Assembly (NCBI GenBank): GCA_024362935.1
Contig: JANCRA010000006.1
Coordinates: 32,543,924 to 32,607,923, forward strand
Source of the DNA: Setophaga petechia
Lineage: Eukaryota; Chordata; Aves; Passeriformes; Parulidae
DNA length: 64,000 bases
Direction: 5' to 3'
The notes beneath the pieces are model-generated. The model saw nothing but the letters and a program-made list of their open reading frames with translations, made no database searches and was not told the DNA's origin. Below, in pieces: positions 34,214 through 45,974 of this stretch (positions are counted from its first letter, which is position 1; every line of letters starts with the position of its first letter). A program made the position numbers and the translations under genes.

Positions 34214-34345
34214 AAGTTCAGAATATCCAGGCTCTGGTGTGAGCACTGATGGAGGCTGGCGCTCATCCACCTCTGTTTGCTCCTCTGCGGCTTCTACTCC
34301 AGGAGCAGCGGGAGCCCAAGGAGAGACGGCTCTTGGTTCTGTCAT
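34214..34345 (-). CDS. Acidic linker exon, copy 3
   Basis: 132 nt with both splice signals intact and no stop. Differs from copy 2 by a few replacements (GVEAAEEQTEVDE). Confidence 0.55.
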
Positions 34346-34942
34346 CTGTGGCAAGAAAGAAGCATGAGGGACAGGCCATTTCCTATCATGTAGAACCTCA
34401 TTTCTTTTCAGATCTACCGCCACATCTTCCAAGGAGAAATCATACATTTCACAGCGACAGAGGGGTTCTAAGTCACAGCCACCAAATTAAAATTGGCCAA
34501 TTCAACAGATCTCTAGATGGATGTGACGTTGGTTCTCCTGCCTGGCCTCTATCAGCAAGCAAGGTTGTCTTGGCTAAACGGAGCTTTTAGAGCTTGAAAG
34601 CACTGAAATGGAAAACTAGAAAAGCGACAGCATTGCCTTTGCTACTGCTGCTGCAGGTGTGGAAAACTAAAACTGGATCAGAATCCCACCCAGGGCTGGA
34701 AAAAGCAGGAAACATTGTGCAGAAGCATCCTTGCTTGCTGGAAAAACAGGAAAATGAACAGGCCTTCTCCTCCTAGCAAACCAAGGAGCCAACAAAGCAC
34801 ATGAAGTCAGCCACTCCAGTGTCTAAAGCCCTTGGATGCAGTGACGGGATGCAGTTTGGTGGAGAAAGAGCCCTTGTGCTCAGCACTGTCACGCAGGGAT
34901 TGATGGAAGTTTGCCTGAAGGTCCCTCAAGAGCCTCCCATTG

Positions 34943-35282
34943 TCCAGGCCAAAGCTCCCTCAGCACCTCCTCCCTGGCCTTGTGCTGCACCCCCTTGCCC
35001 AGCTCCCCTGTCCTTCTGTGCACATGCTGCAGCCCCTCCATGACTTTCTTCTTCCCAGGGCCCACAGCTGCACACAGCACTCCAGCTGTGGCCGCAGCGC
35101 TGCCCAGCACAGGGCCACGCTCCCTGCCCTGCTCCTGCTGCCCCCCTGCTGCTGACACAGGCCACCGTGCCCTCGGCCTTCTTGGCCCCCTGGCCACACA
35201 CTGCCTCATCTTCAGCTGCTCAAGGCCGCCAGCCCTGCGTCCTTTTGGCCCACGCAGCTGCCCAGCCACAAAGGTGCCCATC
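34943..35282 (-). mobile_element. CR1 fragment, unit 4
   Basis: Antisense CR1 piece, near-identical to unit 6 in its first 100 bases (shared TGCACATGCTGCAGC). Confidence 0.7.
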
Positions 35283-35986
35283 TGACTTCAGATCCAGCAG
35301 GCACTAGTGCAAGATGGCCTTCCTCTTCCCAGCAACACAAGACAGCGGTCAAGGACTTGCAGCTTCGCCCCCACTCCACGCACCAAGGCACTTGCCAAAG
35401 CTGCAGACTGCAGCCAAATATGCACCAACAGAAACTGGCTGCTTCTGCTTTTGGCCTCACAAGAAGGCGTCCCAACCCCACACTTTGTTTCTTTGGCCAC
35501 GCAGGAAAAGAACGGCCCCCAACAGCTGCATGGGCCACACAGTCCTCCCTTTGCAGCTTATCAAAAGCCAAAAGACACCTGGCCCAAAAAAGACTGTAGA
35601 AGTCAAGAACTACTCAGGGAAAATGCAGACTGCTTTAATGCTTTCACAAGCCAAACACACCTTTCCAGAAAGGGAAAACAAGCAAACCAAGCCTGGCACC
35701 TCCAGCACTACCTCCTTTGCATTTGGCCATAGCATTGCAGAAGCCAAGAGATAGAGCTTCCCTGAGACAAGCAGCCACATGCTCTCCCACAGGCACCAGC
35801 CCTTTGCTGCCGCAACATGACAGCTCAAAGGCCAAGTACTGTGGGTGCTGCCTGGAGGAAATCCCGAGCTCCTGGCAGGACCGCAGCCCCCAGCATCCTC
35901 AGCCAGCAACAGCAATGTGCTGGCTGCTCCAAAACTTGCAGCTCTGCTTTGCACTAAAGACAGCATCACACACAAGTGGCACTTAC

Positions 35987-36118
35987 AAGTTCAGAATATC
36001 CAGGCTCTGGTGTGAGCACTGATGGAGGCTGGCGCTCATCCACCTCTGTTTGATCCTCTGCGGCTTCTTCTCCAGGAGCAGCTGGAGCCCGGGGAGAGAC
36101 GGCTCTTGGTTCTGTCAT
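35987..36118 (-). CDS. Acidic linker exon, copy 4
   Basis: 132 nt, intact frame and splice signals. Reads EEAAEDQTEVDE at the acidic run. Confidence 0.55.
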
Positions 36119-36715
36119 CTGTGGCAAGAAAGAAGCATGAGGGACAGGCCATTTCCTATCATGTAGAACCTCATTTCTTTTCAGATCTACCGCCACATCT
36201 TCCAAGGAGAAATCATACATTTCACAGCGACAGAGGGGTTCTAAGTCACAGCCACCAAATTAAAATTGGCCAATTCAACAGAACTCTAGATGGATATGAC
36301 GTTGGTTCTCCTGCCTGGCCTCTATCAGCAAGCAAGGCTGTCTTGGCTAAACGGAGCTTTTAGAGCTTGAAAGCACTGAAATGGAAAACTAGAAAAGCGA
36401 CAGCATTGCCTTTGCTACTGCTGCTGCAGGTGTGGAAAACTAAAACTGGATCAGAATCCCACCCAGGGCTGGAAAAAGCAGGAAACATTGTGCAGAAGCA
36501 TCCTTGCTTGCTGGAAAAACAGGAAAATGAACAGGCCTTCTCCTCCTAGCAAACCAAGGAGCCAACAAAGCACAAGAAGTCACCCACTCCAGTGTCTAAA
36601 GCCCTAGGATGCAGTGACGGGATGCAGTTTGGTGGAGAGACAGCCCTTGTGCACAGCACTGTCACGCAGGGATTGATGGAAGTTTGCCTGAAGGTCCCTC
36701 AAGAGCCTCCCATTG

Positions 36716-37055
36716 TCCAGGCCAAAGCTCCCTCAGCACCTCCTCCCTGGCCTTGTGCTGCACCCCCTTGCCCAGTTGCCTTGTCCTTCTGTGCACACGC
36801 TGTAGCCACTCCATGACTTTCTTCTTCCCAGGGCCCACAGCTGCACACAGCACTCCAGCTGTGGCCGCAGCGCTGCCCAGCACAGGGCCACGCTCCCTGC
36901 CCTGCTCCTGCTGCCCCCCTGCTGCTGACACAGGCCACCGTGCCCTCGGCCTTCTTGGCCCCCTGGCTACACGCTGCCTCATCTTCAGCTGCTCAAGGCC
37001 GCCAGCCCTGCGTCTTTTTGGCCCACGCAGCTGCCCAGCCACAAAGGTGCCCATC
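36716..37055 (-). mobile_element. CR1 fragment, unit 5
   Basis: Antisense CR1 piece, closest to unit 3. Confidence 0.7.
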
Positions 37056-37752
37056 TGACTTCAGATCCAGCAGGCACCAGTGCAAGATGGCCTTCCTCTT
37101 CCCAGCAACACAAGACAGCGGTCAAGGACTTGCAGCTTCGCCCCCACTCCACGCACCAAGGCACTTGCCAAAGCTGCAGACTGCACCCAAAAATGCACCA
37201 ACAGAAACTGGCCGCTTCTGCTTTTGGCCTCACAAGAAAGCATCCCAACCCCACACTTTGTTTCTTTGGCCACACGGGAAAAGAACGGCCCCCAACAGCT
37301 GCATGGGCCACACAGTCCTCCCTTTGCAGCTTATCAAAAGCCAAAAGACACCTGGCCCAAAAAAGACTGTAGAAGTCAAGAACTACTCAGGGAAAATGCA
37401 GACCGCTTTCACAAGCCAAACACACCTTTCCAGAAAGGGAAAACAAGCAAACCAAGGCCTGGCACCTCCAGCACTACCTCCTTTGCATTTGGCCATAGCA
37501 TTGCAGTAGCCAAGAGATAGAGCTTCCCTGAGACAAGCAGCCACATGCTCTCCGACAGGCACCAGCCCTTTGTTGCCGCAACATGACAGCTCAAAGAACA
37601 AGTACTGTGGGCGCTGCCTGGAGGAAATCCCGAGCTCCTGGCAGGACCGCAGCCCCCAGCATCCTCAGCCAGCAACAGCAATGTGCTGGCTGCTCCAAAA
37701 CTTGCAGCTCTGCTTTGCAGTAAAGACAGCACCACACACAACTGGCACTTAC

Positions 37753-37884
37753 AAGTTCAGAATATCCAGGCTCTGGTGTGAGCACTGATGGAGGCTGGCG
37801 CTCATCCACCTCCCTTTGCTCCTCTGCGGCTTCTACTCCAGGAGCAGCTGGAGCCCGAGGAGAGACGGCTCTTGGTTCTGTCAT
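37753..37884 (-). CDS. Acidic linker exon, copy 5
   Basis: 132 nt, intact frame, acceptor CTTGCCACAG and donor GTAAGT. It is the most upstream copy in gene orientation; no copy exists in the truncated sixth unit. Confidence 0.55.
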
Positions 37885-38482
37885 CTGTGGCAAGAGAGAA
37901 GCATGAGGGACAGGCCATTTCCTATCATGTAGAACCTCATTTCTTTTCAGATCTACCGCCACATCTTCCAAGGAGAAATCATACATTTCACAGCGACAGA
38001 GGGGTTCTAAGTCACAGCCACCAAATTAAAATTGGCCAATTCAACAAGAACTCTAGATGGATATGACGTTGGTTCTCCTGCCTGGCCTCTATCAGCAAGC
38101 AAGGTTTTCTCGGCTAAACGGAGCTTTTAGAGCTTGAAAGCACTGAAATGGAAAACTAGAAAAGCAACAGCATTGCCTTTGCTACTGCTGCTGCAGGTGT
38201 GGAAAACTAAAACTGGATCAGAATCCCACCCAGGGCTGGAAAAAGCAGGAAACATTGTGCAGAAGCATCCTTGCTTGCTGGAAAAACAGGAAAATGAACA
38301 GGCCTTCTCCTCCTAGCAAACCAAGGAGCCAACAAAGCACATGAAGTCAGCCACTCCAGTGTCTAAAGCCCTTGGATGCAGTGACGGGATGCAGTTTGGT
38401 GGAGAAACAGCCTTTGTGCTCAGCACTGTCACGCAGGGATTGATGGAAGTTTGCCTGAAGGTCCCTCAAGAGCCTCCCATTG

Positions 38483-38822
38483 TCCAGGCCAAAGCTCCCT
38501 CAGCACCTCCTCCCTGGCCTTGTGCTGCACCCCCTTGCCCAGCTCCCCCCTCCTTCTGTGCACATGCTGCAGCCCCTCCATGACTTTCTGCTTCCCAGGG
38601 CCCACAGCTGCACACAGCACTCCAGCTGTGGCCGCAGCGCTGCCCAGCACAGGTCCATGCTCCCTGCCCTGCTCCTGCTGCCCCCCTGCTGCTGACACAG
38701 GCCACCGTGCCCTCAGCCTTCTTGGCCGCCAGGCCACACGCTGCCTCATCTTCAGCTGCTCAAGGCCGCCAGCCCTGTGTCTTTTTGGCCCACGCAGCTG
38801 CCCAGCCACAAAGGTGCCCATC
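38483..38822 (-). mobile_element. CR1 fragment, truncated unit 6
   Basis: Antisense CR1 piece at the array's right end, followed within 35 bases by unrelated sequence. Confidence 0.7.
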
Positions 38823-38856
38823 TGACTTCAGATCCAGCAGGCACCAGTGCAAGATC

Positions 38857-40178
38857 GCCTTCTTTTTCTTCAGTTGTATATTTTAAGGAAATAGTTTAAT
38901 TTTATCAGAATAGAATTCTCTCTGACTAAATTGAAATGGCCTTTTTCTTCCCTATAGGAAATTGCTCTTAGCTCAGTATTCCTGTTTAGGTGCTGTCAGG
39001 AAGCGACATTCCCTCTGCCAATCTGAGTTTATACTTCTTCAGGGCTCTCAGATGGTAATTAGGAACTACCAAGTTATGCCTTGGTTTTTTTTTGTTGAAG
39101 GCATGAAAGTGGATTTTCTTTTGGCCTCCCTCTACACTCTACTACCACTGGTCAAGCTGACAACCGGGTCCATTATTTCTTAACACCAGGAAAATGAAAT
39201 CTCGCTCACCTCAGAATCCGTACAGCTGAATACACGCTTCAGGTGACCTGTAGTGTGCAATGGAAAATGCACCAGATGCTGTGAGAAAACTTCTTGGGCT
39301 TGTGAATCCCACAGAACAAGTCAACCCAAACAGAGATGATTTCCTGTTTCACAACATCCCTCCAGGAGACACATTTCATTCACACAGCCAGCAATAGATC
39401 CCGACAATATTCTTGCTTGTGCCTACACTTTGGCCTGTTTTGCCAGTAAATGACTAAAAACATGATGAAGAAAATTCCAATTGTTCTTGAACACTTGGTG
39501 CTCATCTTCTACCAAACACATCAAGCAGCTTTTTTATCTCTCCCTCGGGTACTTTTTTTAAAAAATCAGTTGCATGCACCAATTCTTGTACACTTGCTGG
39601 AAACAGTTGCACAGAAAAGGATCCCCAAAATCCCCCTGAGCTGTAGCAGCTCTGTTGTGAAACAGCACAGCAGCAGTTCCAGAGTTCTAGAGCAGACACT
39701 CACTGCTTTTGAGTTTGCATTTCATTGCAAAGGGAATCTCTATTTTAGCACTCAGTAAAGAATCAAGTTAGACAGTCAAACCCCTTCATGACAAAATTTA
39801 GAAAGAAAGAAGCTTTCCCTGAATTCTGGGAACAACTGCAGGGTTTTTAGGCGGCCTTCCAAGAAGGTCTGCCAGTCTACGTTTTCAAAGGTGTCTTGCC
39901 TGTCCCAGCAAACTGAGGCAATGACAGACTCTGCTGCCACAGACTCTCCCGTGGAGGGAACGGAAGCCCTGCAGGCTCCCTTGAAAATGCTGCCCCTGTG
40001 GCTACAGACACCCCCTTTTTAGCTGAACGTCTGAACTGGAGCTTTACCAAACCAGCGGCTTCCTAATGCTCTTTCTGTTTTAAAATCAGAAACTCAGTCA
40101 CTAAGAAAGAGCAGGAAGACATGGAAAAGCCAGGTTAGGATACACCCTAACCTAAGTAGAGAGGAAACATTTACTTAC
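38857..40178. other. AT-rich stretch with no recognised gene
   Basis: Lies upstream of the exon array in gene orientation and could hold promoter sequence, but no clear motif or exon was seen. Confidence 0.4.
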
Positions 40179-40269
40179 GTGTGAGGTGTGTCACAAAATA
40201 GGCACCGTAAGTGATGCCATAGGCGGCGAAAAGCACAGGTGCAATTCGCTCAATCATTTTAACACTGCC
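40179..40269 (-). CDS. Candidate single exon of unknown gene
   Basis: 91 nt on the minus strand between a pyrimidine-poor AG and GTAAGT, reading MIERIAPVLFAAYGITYGAY and onwards. It lies upstream of the acidic exons in gene orientation, but its phase-1 end does not fit their phase-0 start. Not recognised; it may be a chance exon-like stretch. Confidence 0.25.
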
Positions 40270-40735
40270 CTGCAAGTTTGCAGGCTGTGCTAACGCAGTA
40301 GCAAAAGCAAGGCTGCTGTCAGTGTGCAACAGCCCACTGACAATTGCCTCAATCAGGAGGATTCTCCTGAACTGAGCAAGGCCTAGGGCTGCTCTGACAC
40401 TCAGGCCTTCCGTGCACCAAGGCAACCTTCTGATGTCACTATGACCAGGTGGCAACCGTGCCCTGACACCACAAAGCAAATGCTCCATGTTGGCCTGTGA
40501 ATTTATGCAAAGCAATAACCAACCTTCCCTACAGCAAACACAAAAGAGCCTGGGAAGTTCTTCTCTGACACAAAGCAGCACAAATTCCCTTCATGGGCCA
40601 AACCCTCTTGTTCAGGGGATCCAAGAGGAACCCCAAGAGTGCCTCAAGTACCTACAGCGTGTACCCCAACTGAGCACTCAGATGGGACCCAAGCAAAGGA
40701 AATCAGACCAAGAAAATGGCCCACAGCATTGCACA

Positions 40736-41109
40736 TGTGAGAAATGACTCTCACTTTTAAAATTTTAAAGGTTTAGTAAACCTTAAGAAAGGACAGAAAA
40801 AGGAAAAATTACAGCATTGGGAGTCTCTGTGACTAGCGACCATGTGCTCATCTACAAAAAGGATGCTCTGCCTTTTATACCCTTAGCCCCTGCAAAAGTT
40901 TTGTCAGTCAACTCTTTCTCTGCTGTCCATTGGTGGGGATTACTTTCTTGCATCTTGACTGGAGGTCAGGTGTTGTTACACCCCGCCTGCTGGTCACAAG
41001 CCAGCCCTCCCCAAATGCCCTGGCTACCAAGGTGATTGCAAGGGGGACGGGAAAGAGGACTATGGGAGGATATATTACAATACCATCACTACACATGTGA
41101 ACATCCACA
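40736..41109 (-). mobile_element. Solo-LTR-like segment
   Basis: On the minus strand it begins TGTGGATG and ends TTTCTCACA, with a TATA box (GGGTATAAAAGGC, near 40880) followed by a T-rich R-like region containing AAGGTTTACTAAACC. No target duplication was confirmed at the chosen borders, so the ends are approximate. Confidence 0.5.
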
Positions 41110-42627
41110 TAACATCTACTGCTTAATTGTCAGAGCCAACCATTGCATCACTCGTCTAGAACACACAGAACCAGGAGAGAAGCCACTGTTGCCACCACAG
41201 CTGAAATCATTCCTAACAAATCTCCCCACATATTTGCACCTTTATTGGACATGCCCAGGGCTCCGGTGCATGTACATCTCTGCCTTCCTTCCCCTTTGGC
41301 AGCAGTCGAACTGGCAGCATCTGCCCCCAGCAGCAGCTGCTCCAAGCTGGGAACGCCACTGGCGGTGCTGATTTCCAGAGGCTCCTGTGTGCCAGGGAAG
41401 CCAAGGCAGGAGCGGGTTGAACGGTGCTGGCGCTGCTGCTGCTGCTCTGTGCCAGAGAGCCCTGGCTGGGCAGGGCACGGTGCCCACTGCGCTGCGGGCT
41501 CCTTCTCCTGCCACAGCTGGGCACGCCTGGGAACAAGGTATGACAGCTTGTGGGCAAACCAAGGGCTGTCTGGGGCTGCACTGCTCTGCCCACACCCAGG
41601 ACACCTGCAGCACAGAACCTTGGTCCCCCAAAGGGCAAACAAGATGCAAACAGCTGGAAAAGATTTCATTTCAACCATTCTTTATGCTTCAATAGAAATG
41701 ACCAAAATGAAAGTTACTAAGCAGGGCCTGATCCACACTGCCAGCTCAGTGTCAGAAAAGAGGCATTACTTTATTTCAGTGCTGGGCGCGTGGGGAATCA
41801 CTTCCCTGAAACATGCACACCCACGTGTTAGTATCCATGGAACTAAGACATTACTTTCATTACTTTTATTCATTACTTTGCTCAAACTCACAGGCTAAAC
41901 ATTCTCACACAGTATTTAACACGTTTAAATCACGTCCCCAAAATTCCTGACATTTAGAGTAGGGGTCTCTTGAGGGTCTCTGGTGGTCATGTGGTGAACA
42001 TCCCATTCCTCAAATTCTCCTTCCATGGTTAAGAGCCTACTTCTCCTTGAATGCATTGCAGCTACCTCCTCAGCAGGCCCACTGTCTTTATTCTCAAGGC
42101 TAAGACATCCACTTGCACACATCAGCCACTGGGGTGAGGGAAGGTACGACTAAGCACTGCCTGGTAAAGCTTAACAAATTCACCATTTCTTGCAGGTCAA
42201 CACTTCCCCAACATCTCTCCTTCCTTCTCTGGGAATCAAACACAAGCATTTTGTGATCACTGAGCCCAAGGCCGCCTCCAACCCTCCTGTCACCCACCAG
42301 CCCTTCTCTCTTCACACACAGCAGCTCCAGCAGTGCCTTCCCTCCCTGGCTCAGTCCCCAGCTGTGTCACAAGTTCTCTGTCGCACACCCCAGGAACATC
42401 CTGGGCTGTTTGCTCTCCTCTGCACTCTGTTGCCAGCAGACATCCCCACCCTGTTCCATAGCCCTTGCAGAACCCTGCACCTGCTCTCCATGGGCACCTG
42501 GGCAGGGGAGGCACTCACAGGAGAGATGCACCAGCTGCACTGGGCAGGAACCAAAACCCTCTGGCGGCACAGCTGCTGGCCTGTGTCTGCCACAGCTCTG
42601 GCTGCCCCTCTCCTCATGGGCTTTTGG
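41110..42627. other. No recognised gene
   Basis: Contains GC-rich overlapping frames (41150-41680 and 42290-42620) with no recognisable protein and no convincing splice borders. A CTG repeat lies near 41435. Confidence 0.4.
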
Positions 42628-43035
42628 CTGGAAATGCAACTGCACTTTCTGCCTCGTGTAGAAACACCAGGGCTGCACAAACAACGGCCAGCAGGCCACG
42701 TCCCAAAGGCACTGCAGCATGGAGTTGAGAAGGAAGAAGACCCTTCCCCAATTCCTAACCATACCAAAACCACCATAATTGGGACTTTTAATCTTCTGAA
42801 TGGAGAGTTGATTCACAGGGTGACAAGGGAATCTTCCAATGGAGTTGAAGTTTGGTAGAGTTTTTATTCTGAGTCCTACTCAGACTGTTGATTTGAAAAT
42901 TTATTTTAAAATATTTTTTTAAAACTGTGCAGTCATATGGTTTTGTTCTAATAACAAAATGGCTAGATGAAATGTACTGGCATTTTAATTACATCCAAAC
43001 TGCTTTTAGTCTGTAAACGTTTTCCTGCAGAATAG
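42628..43035 (+). repeat. Second inverted repeat, left arm
   Basis: Matches the reverse complement of 45560-45974 (for example GGAGTTGAAGTTTGGTAGA and AGTCCTACTCAGACTG), with only a few percent differences. The spacer is about 2.5 kb. Confidence 0.85.
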
Positions 43036-45559
43036 CCACTAAACACGAAATTAAAGTCTGTGGACTGTTTACTTTGCAAATTTCTACTAAACTTATCAGA
43101 CAATGAGGCATTTTTAGTTAGATCATAGAGCAAATTAATTCCTATGGATAACTTGATTTGGATAAACCTGCTGATTTCAGATTAAAACTGCCAGCACCTA
43201 CTAAGTGGAAATCTGAATACTCACTTCTATGAGCTCTGAATTATTAGATAGTCATTGTTCACCATAATAACAAAAATTAACATTCTGGCTTTTTTTCTTT
43301 TTTAATACAGCCAGCTCTTCAACACTCTTTGTAACACCAGAAAGAGAGTTTGTAGCAATGTGAACCACCGGCTGGCGGAGCATTGCAGAAGGCTCCTATG
43401 TCAGCACTAAACGTACACATTTACCATGGCAACACTTCTTGCCTTTAATTCCAAGCTACAGCTCAGTTTCTGCAGTATAGATTCACACTTGTAGTCTGTA
43501 TTTGCAGCTGGTTCTTTCTTTCCTGTCCAGAAAAAAATCATGCTTGGATCTCAAATCAAAATAAAACAAGGAGAGAGTCAGGTTCTGGATAGGTATTGCA
43601 AGAACTAAGAGAATTTTTTGCAAATACGTTAAAAAGTTGTTTGTACATGCTGCAAAAACAGCAGAATAAAGACTTGCACTCTAACTTGCAAGCTGAGGTT
43701 TGCCTGTTCTTTCTGGATTGATTTCTTGAGGCCAGACACTGAACCTAATGAGTAAGAAAATCAAAACCACAGGAGTAATTTGGAGAATATTGTAAATTAT
43801 TCTGTCATGATGCTTTTTGCCTAAAAGTTCTGGCCATCATCCAATTGAAGTAATTAGAGGAGACCGAAGCCATCATACTGTGCCTGTGCACACAATTCCT
43901 TCCTGGGAGTAATCCATGAAGCAACGCTGACAAATCCACACCAGCAGCTGTTGCCACACAGTCATGAAGCAGAGAATATGTATTTGTGCTACCCTTGGAC
44001 AGCTGAAGATGCCTCTGCTGAGCTAATTTTAGTGACTGCTCACCACAGATGAGACCTTGTGGTCAGTCTCCAACAAGTCAGGGCAGTTAATATTCTGCCT
44101 AAATGAAGCAAGTCTAGCAATACATAGATCATGCAGCCTGAGGAAAGCCAGCAGCTGTGGGAGATTTAATTTGTTTCCGTATCTTTCTTTTTACTAATGT
44201 ATTGCAGTCAATTATTTAAAGAATGGGAACTTTTTGCATACCATTGGCTGGAAGGTTGGTCAATCTTCCCTTCATGACTCCTCTGAAAGCATCACCCCAG
44301 TGTTTGTATCAGTAACTCTTCCATCATCATGGCTCACACAGCATTTCCTGCAGCTCTTCCTGGAGTCAGGGAAAGGCACCAGGAGAAGGGGGAGAAAGCT
44401 GTGTGCAGAGACTGTGTCAGCTAAAGAGACATTTGTTTCCTCTGATTTGACTGAATGGCTGCAGGAACCTTGCTAGCACTGCTAGCGGGGCGGCCTTTTG
44501 CAGGGCTGGGCAGAGTTTGGGGCCCAGATCCCTCCTCTTGGTGAGACACCAGGGCAAGCAGCCCCTGTCCCAGCCAGGAGCAGAGGTTCTGTGACTCTGC
44601 CCTGGGCACAGGGACCTGCCACTGCCATGAGCTCCTGCTGCAGGCCCTCTGGGGCAGGTCCTGCTCTGCAGTGATGATGGGCGCAGCTGGGGGTGCCTGC
44701 AATGGAGGCTGGCTTCCAGTGTGCTCTGTTATCTTCCACACTGGAGCCAACAGAGCTTCTGCAAGGAGTCTCCTCTTGTGAGCTGCTGCAGCTGGAGCTG
44801 GCACTGCCCACAGAGCCGCTGTTTTCATCCCTGACAGGACCTGAGCACAGCAGCCTCTGGGCCTCCTTGCTACACGATGACAGTGAGGAGGCCATGGACC
44901 AGAGCTTCAGTATGTGTGACTCAGCTTCCTGATAGACTGTGCTAAGAAAACCCTGCATCCCTCCTGCCAGATCTAAGACACTCCAAGAAATCTGTTGGCA
45001 CATTGGGAACTCAGAACTGTTTGCATTTTGAAAAATTGTCTTATGAGTGCTTTTGATTGTTTTGGTCATTTTGTGTTGATTCAGTTGATCCTTCAGAGAA
45101 GCTGTCTTAAAACATGGGGAATTGTAGAGACCCTGGGGGGGCATTCCCTGGTCTAGGGAGACACAAGAAGCTTCCTTCAAAAAGCTGTTAGACCCCATGG
45201 GCTCCTTCCCCTGCTCCTGTGTCTGTTCCTGTGTTCCTGAGCCACACCTTCCCTATTCCCTGATTGGCCCCCTCATCTTTGTACTGCCCGAGATCAGGGT
45301 CAGCCCCCAGGCCCCTGTGGAGGCAAAGTGAGACCCTCTGTGTGTGGGTGCTGGGACCTGAACATCTCCCTGCACAGCTGAATAAAACATCTGTGGAGAT
45401 TATGCAAAGGTCCTTTTTGCTTCTTTACCCTGGACTATGCTAGCAGCAATTCAGACTGCTACAGAGGAGAAGCTGCAGTACTGGCACCAAGATTTTGGCA
45501 ACTTGACCAAAGGCAGAGAGGGCGTGCAGGATGCTGCTCTATGAATTCCTTAACCAGGA
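43036..45559. other. Spacer of the second inverted repeat
   Basis: AT-rich first half with no recognised feature. The second half contains the ORF at 44482-45198. Confidence 0.5.
44482..45198 (-). CDS. Unrecognised 238-codon ORF
   Basis: An uninterrupted frame on the minus strand, Ser-rich in the middle (SGSVGSASSSCSSSQEETP), with an amphipathic stretch before it (STVYQEAESHILKLWSMASS). No known family was recognised. It could be one large exon of a host gene or a chance frame; there is no signal peptide or membrane span. Upstream sequence gives no clear promoter. Confidence 0.3.
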   Translation of the reverse strand: MGSNSFLKEASCVSLDQGMPPQGLYNSPCFKTASLKDQLNQHKMTKTIKSTHKTIFQNANSSEFPMCQQISWSVLDLAGGMQGFLSTVYQEAESHILKLWSMASSLSSCSKEAQRLLCSGPVRDENSGSVGSASSSCSSSQEETPCRSSVGSSVEDNRAHWKPASIAGTPSCAHHHCRAGPAPEGLQQELMAVAGPCAQGRVTEPLLLAGTGAACPGVSPRGGIWAPNSAQPCKRPPR

Positions 45560-45974
45560 ATTTTCTGCAGGAAAACGTTTACAGACTAAGCAGTTTGGAT
45601 GTAATTAAAATGCCAGTACATTTCATCTAGCCATTTTGGTATTAGAACAAAACCATATGACTGACTGCACAGCCTTTTAAAAAATATTTTAAAATAAATT
45701 TTCAAATCAACAGTCTGAGTAGGACTCAGACTAAAAATTCTACCAAACTTCAACTCCATTGGAAGATTCCCTTGTCACCCTGTGAATCAACTCTCCATTC
45801 AGAAGATTAAAAGTCCCAATTATGGTGGTTTTGGTATGGTTAGGAATTGGGGAAGGGTCTTCTTCCTTCTCAACTCCATGCTGCAGTGCCTTTGGGATGT
45901 GGCCTGCTGGCCGTTGTTTGTGCAGCCCTGATGTTTCTACATGAGGCAGAAAGTGCAGTTGCATTTCCAGCCAA
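45560..45974 (-). repeat. Second inverted repeat, right arm
   Basis: Partner of 42628-43035. It ends exactly where the right arm of the large inverted duplication begins, within TTTTGGCTGGAAATGC. Confidence 0.85.

Larger units (their letters stand above)
29754..38856 (+). repeat. Tandem array of about 1.77-kb units
   Basis: Five full units start at 29754, 31411, 33177, 34943 and 36716, and a truncated sixth runs 38483-38856. Spacings are 1657, 1766, 1766, 1773 and 1767 bp. Units starting at 31411-36716 are nearly identical by eye, while the first is clearly older. Each full unit holds an antisense CR1 piece, an unrecognised A-rich/GC-rich spacer and one acidic exon on the minus strand. The sixth breaks off after the CR1 piece, at GCAAGAT. 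Most plus-strand frames in the array are antisense artefacts. Confidence 0.93.

Noticed and set aside
29792..38825. Many 100-280-codon plus-strand frames in the tandem array
   Set aside because: They repeat unit by unit and read antisense CR1 and spacer sequence; the minus-strand exons with splice signals explain the array better.
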